The notes beneath the pieces are model-generated. The model was not told where the DNA came from. It worked only from the letters and a program-made list of their open reading frames with translations, and ran no database searches. Shown here in pieces: positions 56,401-64,000 of a DNA stretch of 64,000 nucleotides (position 1 is the stretch's first letter; every line of letters starts with the position of its first letter). Position numbers and translations under genes: made by a program. The DNA lies in the NCBI GenBank assembly GCA_000320605.2, contig KB445798.1:434592-498591 (forward strand), written 5' to 3'. Source of the stretch: Gelatoporia subvermispora B (lineage: Eukaryota; Basidiomycota; Agaricomycetes; Polyporales; Gelatoporiaceae).

Positions 56401-58953
56401 CCATGCTACATCTTTCAGGCCCTTCCCATATTCCGATGTCCGGAGGATGTGCTCATGTCGTGTATGCTCCGTTAAGGACTCGCTTTCAACAGCACCCGAC
56501 CCGACGTAACTATTGTTGCGTGCAGCGGTCATACTGTTGTCCTGGCTGACAAAATTATGTTGCCTCATCAACGCGCCGAGCGATGTTGCAACCCGGCCAG
56601 AAGCTTTGCTGAAAGGGTCTGTCCGATACATTCGGGAGGTCTAGGCCGGGCACACGTGTTGTGTGAGTTCGCTTGTTACACATAACTATCCCGACCGTGG
56701 GCTGTGTACCGGCAGCCGTTTTCGCAGATCCAAGAACAAGGCTTCAAAGCTAAAGCTACTTGAATACGGCTCGATCAAGTCCGGACTCTCTCGATCGGAT
56801 TAAGGAAGTGGATTTGTATACTTCAGGGTTGCTTTTGTTGATGGTCGGCACACTTGCAAGTCCGTTGCGTGTCCAGTGCTTCGCTGGGCGCTCTGCGACC
56901 ACACCGGACACGCGGCCTGTCAACCTGCTACATATAAGTCTTCTAGCATGTAATGGCCAAACTCCTCGCACGTGCGTGCTTGTATCAGGACGACCCTGAA
57001 TAGCTCACGTACAAAATACTCACTGAGCAACACGACCCGCGCAATATCAGACGCCAGAAGCCCTCGCAGCCGGTTGGCGACAGCATGTGCCAATGCTGTG
57101 AGGTTTTGCGGATTCTGGAAGCTCCAAAAATATTCTGCATACTTTGATCTGCGTTGATGTGACGTCTGCACTTAAGACGACTTCGGTGTTGCCTACTTAC
57201 TGCGAGCTTTGGCTACGCATACGGTATGCGTAGCCAATACCGCAAAGGATCGCCCTCGAGAAGCTCTTACGCTCGAGAGAGCACCTTCTCATGCGTATAT
57301 CTTGAGGCTAGTCATTTATGCCTGGACAAGCTGAGATACTGTACGTCCTTACATCACATAAATTGATAGAATTCTGGAGGGCAATCTTCACAAATATTGT
57401 TACATGCAGGATCAAGTGCCTCGCGCTGCATGGACCATTCCTGCGGAACATACACTTGCGTTTCTCAAAGTGGAGAAACCATGTCTCGAAATGTCAACTC
57501 CGCGCGCCATCACAGAAGACCCTGGAGAAGCGAACGGTCGATCAGAAGCCGAAACGAACTCAGCGAAGTGCTACCCTCAAAGGAAAGCCAATTGCTATAT
57601 CGAGTAATGTCCGCCCTCTTTTGCCCGGACGTGTCAAGATGACGGAAGACGTCTCTCCCGCGGACTGGGAGGTGACATCATCTCTCACCTTGGTTACATC
57701 ATCTTTTTCGATCGGACCTGTCGTTAAACTTGGATCAGCTCCTCGAGACCTTATTCTAAGGCAAGGTCTTCGACTACGACATTTGCGAGCTTGCACCTTT
57801 CCACCTTCCCACATACTTGCGTTTCGGAAACCTTCAAGCCGTACTCAAGTGATAGATGATATAAGATGAAGTCATATACATATCCCACCCAGTGGTACTA
57901 CAGCGACGGACACTTAGATGAACACGTACTACAGTCAACCGGTGCTTTAATCTACTTTCAACCCAGAAGCAGTAATGGTCCATAAATTACGCGCAGCCAC
58001 GTCAACGAGGCATACACAAGGGGAGGCAATCAATGTATCTAGAAGCACTTTCACCGAGAAGGGAAGAGGTGGATATAGTGCACGAGCGTAATCTGTTGCA
58101 CGTCTAGACGAACAAGGTGAGCGTTGTCCCATGCCTATGCCAGTACATCTTGGGCGTAAGTAGTCATCACGCTGACTCCCCATGAAGGGGACGATAGAGG
58201 GCGGTGAGCAACGTGAGAGTCGTTTCCACATTGACTATCTGACCAGTTCCGCCTGCCAGACGGCCGTCGCATGCTTCATGCTGCATATCCAGAATATGAC
58301 GATCTACATGAAGCTCTAGCTATGGTCTGCTCAACAAAACGAGAAATTCTAGGGCAACGTAAGCTCGCCGCCATCCAATCAGATGCGAAACAATAAGTCC
58401 AAACCGTATTGATTCGACGCACGTTCATCACGATCCTAGAGGACATGAACTCGGCCCGGTGAGAAGTTGTCATGCACAACTACGGCGTCAGTGCGCATCC
58501 AAGATATTGATCGCATCGGATGGTCGGCACAACTGGCACATCTCCACTGCAAGCCAATGAGAGGGGAAAGTTCGACAGTAAGATTTCAGTTCTGACTGGC
58601 AAAGCCCCACGGCAAGGGAGCCAAGGGAAAGGTGCCTCAGCATTCCCTCGAAAAGGGGCCCCGTGAGATAGCGCACGTGCTCGAGTGACTGTATCAGAGT
58701 AGATTACTTCCACCACCATGGGTAGTTGTGAGCTGTCCTGGGGAAATTCTGAGCGGGGACTCGCGCAATGAAGGATATCTCGAATTTCATGAGATTTGGG
58801 GTTCCATTTGGGGAGAGGAGAGTCTGGGGTAAAGACGCGCCGGCCGGATCCGGGTCAAGTCACGGATGATCTCACTCAGCACGCCGCGACTGCATAAGGC
58901 CGACGACGGCGACGGACGGGTACACCAGCTCTTGACCATCTACCACCACCATC
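53439..58953. other. 5.5-kb gene-poor region with coding-like scraps
   Basis: No complete gene could be built. Isolated blocks look protein-like without usable neighbours: minus 56,945-57,150 reads SKYAEYFWSFQNPQNLTALA then HAVANRLRGLLASDIARVVL; minus 55,480-55,640 reads KSYQPEDQLPEVLKLPAQTL; minus 53,860-53,980 reads LSSDMRIRKILNLCGRTSTL. Stops and frame changes surround them. I read this as decayed genes or old insertions. No inverted terminal repeats were seen. Confidence 0.45.
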
Positions 58954-60119
58954 ATGACCACCTCTCTCGACGCCCTCAAGCAGACCGGCACCGTTGTCGT
59001 CTCCGACTCTGGTGACTTCGAGTGTGAGTACCTAGCGGTGACCGCCTACACGTCATAGGTGTACTGACAGAAGCGACGAGCAGCTATCGATGCGTACAAG
59101 CCGCAGGACGCGACGACGAACCCGTCGCTCATCCTCGCCGCGGCCAACAAGCCCCAATACCAGCGGCTGATCAATACCGCCGTCGAGTACGGCAAGAGCA
59201 AGGGCGGCGACCTCGAGCAGCAGGCGAACGCTGCGATGGACCGTCTTGTGCGTCCTGCTTCATCTATCTCTGATCAGTAGATACTCATCAGGCGCCGTGA
59301 TTCGTGCAGCTCGTCGAGTTCGGCAAGGAGATTCTGAGCATCATCCCGGGCCGCGTCTCGACCGAGGTCGACGCCCGCTTCTCCTTCGACAAAGCGGGCA
59401 CCAAGGCGAAGGCCAAGGAGCTCATCGCGCTCTACGAGTCTCTCGGTATCAAGCGCGAGCGCGTACTGATCAAGATCGCCTCCACTTGGGAGGGTATCCA
59501 GGCTGCGCGCGAGCTCGAGCGGGACGAGGGCATCCACTGCAACCTCACGCTCCTCTTCGGCTTCGCACAGGCCGTTGCGTGCGCTGAGGCGGGCGTCACG
59601 CTCATCTCGCCCTTCGTCGGCCGCATCCTCGACTGGTACAAGAAGAACAAGCCGGGCCCCGCGTACGCGGGCGATGAGGACCCCGGTGTCCAGTCTGTGA
59701 AGACGATCTTCAACTACTACAAGCAGCATCACTACAACACCATCGTCATGGGTGCGTCCTTCCGCAACACGGGCGAGATCAAGGCGCTCGCGGGCTGCGA
59801 CTTCCTCACCATCGCGCCCCCGCTCCTCGAGGAGCTCAAGAACGACACGTCTGCTGTCCCCAAGAAGCTCGACTCTCAGGCCGGTAAGTCGTGTTGCCCC
59901 TGTCCCGCGCCTCGTGGAGATCTCGTGAACTGACGAGCGTGTACAGCCGCCCAGGGCCAGCCCCTGCAGAAGGAGACATTCGTCGACGACGAGGCCAAGT
60001 TCCGCTGGGCGCTCTTCCAGGACCAGATGGCGTTCGATAAGCTCCACGAAGGTATCCGCAAGTTCGCCGAGGACGGTGTCACCCTCAAGAACCTCCTCCG
60101 CGACCGGATCTCTGCTTGA
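58954..60119 (+). CDS. TAL1: Transaldolase
   Basis: This enzyme of the non-oxidative pentose phosphate pathway transfers dihydroxyacetone from sedoheptulose 7-phosphate to glyceraldehyde 3-phosphate. Exons 58954-59023, 59084-59247, 59310-59883 and 59947-60119 give 326 residues. The signature [20 protein letters not shown] includes the catalytic Asp of DATTNPS. Lys133 in [12 protein letters not shown] forms the Schiff base. Other class-specific stretches are [52 protein letters not shown] and [12 protein letters not shown]. It ends [10 protein letters not shown]. Codon use is strongly biased to C-ending codons, as in highly expressed genes. It is convergent with the next gene, with only 87 bp between the stops. 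Confidence 0.96.
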
Positions 60120-60206
60120 GCGTGTGGGCTGGAAGTGTGCAAGGGTTAGCAGTGAAGTATCGAATTTCTGTATTCCCTGTAGTAAGTCGTAAACATAGAC
60201 GGATCA

Positions 60207-60890
60207 TTACACCTCTTTCCCTTTATTTTCGGTGCCGCATGATCCGAGCGGATCGACACCACGAGTGAGACGGTACTTGAGGTACTCCCAATCGGCCTTA
60301 CCTTGTGGGCTAGCACTCACCACCGGAAGCTTGCGAAAGAGTGGCAAGTGTCCAGGACCCTGCTTCTTTGCCGACACAATATCTTCGCTCTACAGTCCCT
60401 CGGGCGTTCTTGATTATGGACTGACAGGTACAAGGCACATGAACAGCACATTGAGGTCATGCGTTCTCCTGGTCCACCCTACCAGCAGAAGATGCTCCAT
60501 CCACAAGGTTGGCGGACTGCATGCAAACGAGGTTCTTTGCGTATTGAGATTACTTTGCAACGTAGAAAACCCGAACCCGGATAGGCACGGAAGGATCTGG
60601 GAACACACCGTAAATGTCGATGACTACAGCCAATTCTCGGCCCCACAGCTTCGCGGATCGTATGGTGCTTCGTGTTGGTAATCGTGAAATGTGTGTTGTG
60701 TGCAGCCGGGACAATCTATACCACGGTGACGTGCAGAGGAGGTCCTGTAAGTGCGCAAGAAATACTTACCCCCCAATATTAGCGATGATGACTACAAGCC
60801 GGTTTGTCGTTGCACTGGAGTCTCGCGGACCGCTCGACGGCATGAACACAAACCACCATGAGCACAAGTCATTCTCGGACTGATCCTTCC
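60207..60890 (-). CDS. Unrecognised minus-strand gene, 3' half visible
   Basis: From the TAA at 60,207-60,209 the minus strand is open and protein-like upstream: DWEYLKYRLTRGVDPLGSCG and GPGHLPLFRKLPVVSASPQG in the last exon (about 60,207-60,394). An intron starting GTACCT joins it to LWMEHLLLVGWTRRTHDLNV, and another joins that to KLWGRELAVVIDIYGVFPDP then SVPIRVRVFYVA. Frames are kept across both introns. Further upstream (about 60,700-60,890) the model becomes unclear and I found no start. I do not recognise the family; the exons have no stop for their full length and plausible splice sites, so a real gene is more likely than chance. Confidence 0.45.
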
Positions 60891-61248
60891 TGTGGTTCCT
60901 TTTTTTCTCCACAATGTCGTCGGCATACCTCAGTTTGTAGTAGATGCTGACTAATTGCGTGTCCTGCTCTCCTTCGGTGCCTGTGCGGCGTGGCTAACAA
61001 GCAGCGCCAAATGGTTGCTTCCAGCGCCGCCTCCAGGCTTGCCGTACAATCCCGCACGCAGCCCTGCTCTTAACTCTTGGCTACATCTGCTCTGTCGCTG
61101 CCTGTCACAGTTTCAACGTCTATGATCCATCACTAGCCCGCCGGCAATCGCACGACTGACGAACGAAACGTGGGCTACAAGAGATAAAGTCGCAGCCTGG
61201 AAGTCATCCGTTAGACGATTCTCCTTAGCTTGCATCTTGCCGCTCGGA

Positions 61249-64000
61249 ATGGCTTCCTCGGGCTCTATCGACCGAGAGACCGCTGCGGAGTCCACCCGCG
61301 ACCCAGAGAAGACACAACGCGAAGACGCATCAGGGACGCCTGCCGGTCACGGCGTGACCCCCGGGGCATCGCCAGGGAGCACGCCCGGTCTCATGAAGGC
61401 GTTTCTCGACAAGCTGCCGCCGTGGATAGCGACCAACCTGCGCTCGAGGAGATCGCTGAAGCTATGGGCGCGGTGCTGGCTCGCATCGTGGGTGTGCTTC
61501 GTGCTCCTGCTTCCGAACAAATCTGTAACACAATTGGGCAATGCGTGAGTCTCCCCGTGGCTCAGCTTGATTGTGTGAGGCTCATGTATTGATTGTGTGA
61601 CATGTAGCGCGTTCTTTGCGTTGCTGGGTAGCTTCATGGCCCCACCAAACGTGCCTTTGCAAATATACATCTTCGTGAGTTTCACCCCTTGACCGCAATC
61701 ACGCTGCGAGCGGGACTTTCGACTTGCAGTCCCGCGAGAGCTTCTTCCAGCGGTTTTGTCCGGTGAGAGCCATGCTGCGACGATGATGCGATCTGTATAT
61801 GTCACCGGGAGGGGTGAAAATAGATGATTGGATAGATGATTGGATTGCTCTACGACGGGTCTTTGTCGTCTGCCTCACTGTTTGATTGAGGGGATCTGAG
61901 CTCATGAACCACACTCATCGACGAATAGCACCAGTACGAGCGTATGAATCGTTGCGTCTTTAGTGACTTTCGTCATGCGAAGTGGTTATATGCTTGTGAA
62001 TCATTAGAGCGTACCGTTTCTGGGATGTCACAACTACCGGCGTAACAAACTCAACCATTTTGACATCCCCCATAGATTCTATCTACTCTAGTCGTTGGTC
62101 TATGTCTAGGATGGGGCATCGGTTCAGCCGCGATGCGTGCTGCTCTTGCTGCCCGGAATCAAGACCTATTACGAGAACAGCTTCTGAAAACGGAACAAAG
62201 GTCTGGAAGTTGATGATTTGCATGGAGTCGATGCTCACCTTCACGTCCAGTGCTGCGGGCCTCGCGAACGTTGATGCCTTGTTCCAAGCCAGCATCTTCG
62301 AAGGCAATTTCCTAGATGCTCGGTGAGCTCATATGCGTATTGAACCGGGTTGAGTCTCAAGTGTTTCTAGTTCTTCGGTGGTATTTGGCTGTTTTCTAGG
62401 AGCGTCGGCCTTCGGATTTGCGCTAATTCGTGCCTATGCCCCAAAACTTATAATCCTGAGCGTTTTCGCCACGATCTCCATGGACGTATTCTGTGTGGGT
62501 GATCACCAATTCACAGATGTCCCTTATCTAAGTTCTGGATTTCCGCAGAGCTATGGTCCTCTGTTCCCATTTGGCGAATATACCATCATTCTGTCGCTTG
62601 TCGAGTCCCTTGCCTGCTACGTAGGGATCGGGCTTATCTTGATAACGTTCCTGTTCCCGGAGACGCTCAACCATGCATACCTGTTGGGCATATCCTCCCT
62701 CCTGGACAACCTCAAGGGCATGATTGAGATGCAGGACGAGGTTCTGAATGCCCGACCAGAAGACCTAGCTCTTGGAACGCCATTGATGACGAAGATGATG
62801 GGCTCGAGAGCGGCTGTTGTCGGGAGGATTCAGCAAGGTGAGCTCAGAGTAAGACCTCCACCATCTCCGATGGACTGAATTGGCCATCACTAGTCACTTC
62901 GCCGCTGACTTTCATCAACTTCGAGTTCAGTTGGGGGAAGTGGAGCGGCCAGGACATCAAGAAGCTATCAGAACCTCTTCTTGCTGTCATAGCGCCAGTT
63001 GGCAAGTCCTAGTATTACTCAAAGTCGTCGAATTCTTCTGATCTGCCATGACCCAGCCTCCCTGCAAAGTTTCGCCAAGATGGTCGGGCACCCCTACCTC
63101 CAAACAGGCGAATCCAGCGTCATCAGCCTGCCCTCAACGTCCGAGTCTACCGTCGAAGATGCCACACCGATGTTCGGCGATACGCACCTCCTGCGGCACT
63201 ACCGCAAATACTACCACGACGCCGAGGCCGCGCACCACGTCCGCATCGTGGACGTGCTCCCCACGATTCGGAGCGCCACGCTCGACCTGCGGACCGCCTG
63301 CGCGTCGTGTCTGGGTGCGCTCAAGAGTGTCATCGACGCGGTCAACACCAAGCGATATGCGCGGGACAATGTCGAAGTCACTGATGTCGCGCTGTCTGCG
63401 CTGCGCCAGCAGGCGGCCGCACTTGACGCCGCGCTTGAGGCATTCAAGACGAGCCAGCGCCAGGCGCTCGTACAGCCGTTTGAGAGCCTGCTGCAGCGCG
63501 CGGAGAAGGAGCGCGACGTTCCGCTCCGGTCGCTGTATATCTCGTACTGCTTCGCGGCTATGCTTATTGTAGTGGGCGACGCGGTAAATGGGCTGGCGAA
63601 GGCGGTGCTAGCACTGGCTGAGCGTCGTACAAGGAATAGGCTATGGTGGCCGCAGGGCCTGAGGCATGTCGGACAGGTGCTCATGCAGAGGAGCTCGTCT
63701 GGAGAGCAGGCTCTTGGGGAGGACGGTGTCCCGGATGATGGCGGGCAGGAGACGAGGGAGGAGAAGTCCTATAGTAAGTTGGACGAATGCATACGTTACG
63801 TTGGTCAAGTGCTGATATCTACGTGGTGCAGAGCTGGATCCCGACAGCCGGCCGCCGACCAACTTCATGCAGCGTATAGCGAACCATATTCACAACGTGT
63901 ATCGGTGGAGCAGAACTCCGGAAGCACTAGTGCGTTCTTGGAAGACTTGCATGTGTCCTGAGCTAACAGACCGTCGAGCAGTTTGCGATCAAATATGCCG
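61249..64000 (+). CDS. BRE4/ArAE_2-like transporter of the ER or plasma membrane, 3' end outside window
   Basis: Exons 61249-61544, 61608-61674, 62076-62200, 62251-62322 and 62371 onward encode a fungal aromatic-acid-exporter-2-type membrane protein (6-TM N-terminal family, related to the Brefeldin A sensitivity protein). The N-terminus MASSGSIDRETAAESTRDPE is cytosolic. Membrane segments include LWARCWLASWVCFVLLLP, FFALLGSFMAPPNVPLQIYI, LSTLVVGLCLGWGIGSAAMR, SSVVFGCFLGASAFGFALIR, LIILSVFATISMDV and a segment ending LILITFLFPETLNHAYLLGI. MRAALAARNQ and ANVDALFQASIFEGNFLDAR are typical. A long soluble part follows (LRHYRKYYHDAEAAHHVRIV), then LYISYCFAAMLIVVGDAV. One intron (61,675-62,075) is 401 bp and one near 62,995 uses GC-AG. 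The last exon, FAIKYA, reaches the edge. Confidence 0.85.

Noticed and set aside
61800..61960. Possible intronic snoRNA
   Set aside because: GATGAT and CTGA strings occur but not a proper C box, D box and closing stem in the right order.

Overview
The window is nuclear DNA of a filamentous basidiomycete, most likely a wood-decay Agaricomycete (Polyporales-like). The signs are many introns of about 50-65 bp, mushroom-specific gene families (DUF6534 membrane proteins, PriA/CPL1-like secreted protein, small C2H2 proteins), and single-copy eukaryotic genes with fungal signatures. One run of N (27,533-27,721) marks an assembly gap. I saw no tRNA, rRNA or CRISPR.

Layout. 0-1.4 kb: the 5' part of an aldo/keto reductase (minus strand, leaving the left edge). 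1.5-5.5 kb: gene-poor DNA with an inverted duplicate and two degenerate tandem arrays of about 240 bp period, ending at a small C2H2 zinc-finger gene (5.5-6.1 kb). 6.7-8.4 kb: a 5'-truncated DUF6534 relic on the minus strand, next to the proteasome beta-3 gene (8.7-9.6 kb). 10.8-13.5 kb: a secreted PriA/CPL1-like protein fused to 16 tandem repeats of 33-35 residues. 14.0-19.7 kb: three intact tandem paralogues plus one wrecked copy of a small hydrophilic protein family, two of them sharing a promoter element.

20.9-40.2 kb: five same-strand DUF6534 multi-pass membrane genes, called A to E here. Each appears to be split into about 20 tiny exons, including a 14-nt micro-exon found in all five. 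They are interrupted by a short hAT-like transposon (17-bp inverted repeats, 8-bp target duplication) that carries the assembly gap, and by an F-box gene with a broken partial duplicate. Genes A and C also share diverged 5' flanks, so the duplicated block was about 3 kb.

40.4-53.4 kb: mostly minus-strand housekeeping genes: a small unknown protein, calmodulin (8 exons, three of 7-12 nt), a probable small unknown gene, a WASP/Las17 actin regulator, a PrxQ/Dot5-type peroxiredoxin, a PP1R37-like leucine-rich-repeat protein and a glutathione S-transferase. 53.4-58.9 kb: gene-poor decayed DNA. 59.0-60.1 kb: transaldolase, convergent with an unrecognised minus-strand gene. 61.2 kb to the right edge: a BRE4/ArAE_2-like membrane transporter, truncated by the window.

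There is no single pathway. Conserved core genes flank a fast-evolving block of lineage-specific membrane and secreted protein duplications. All splice models were read by eye from frame continuity, GT/GC-AG sites and paralogue comparison, so exon edges are good to a few bases where the text gives them and approximate elsewhere.
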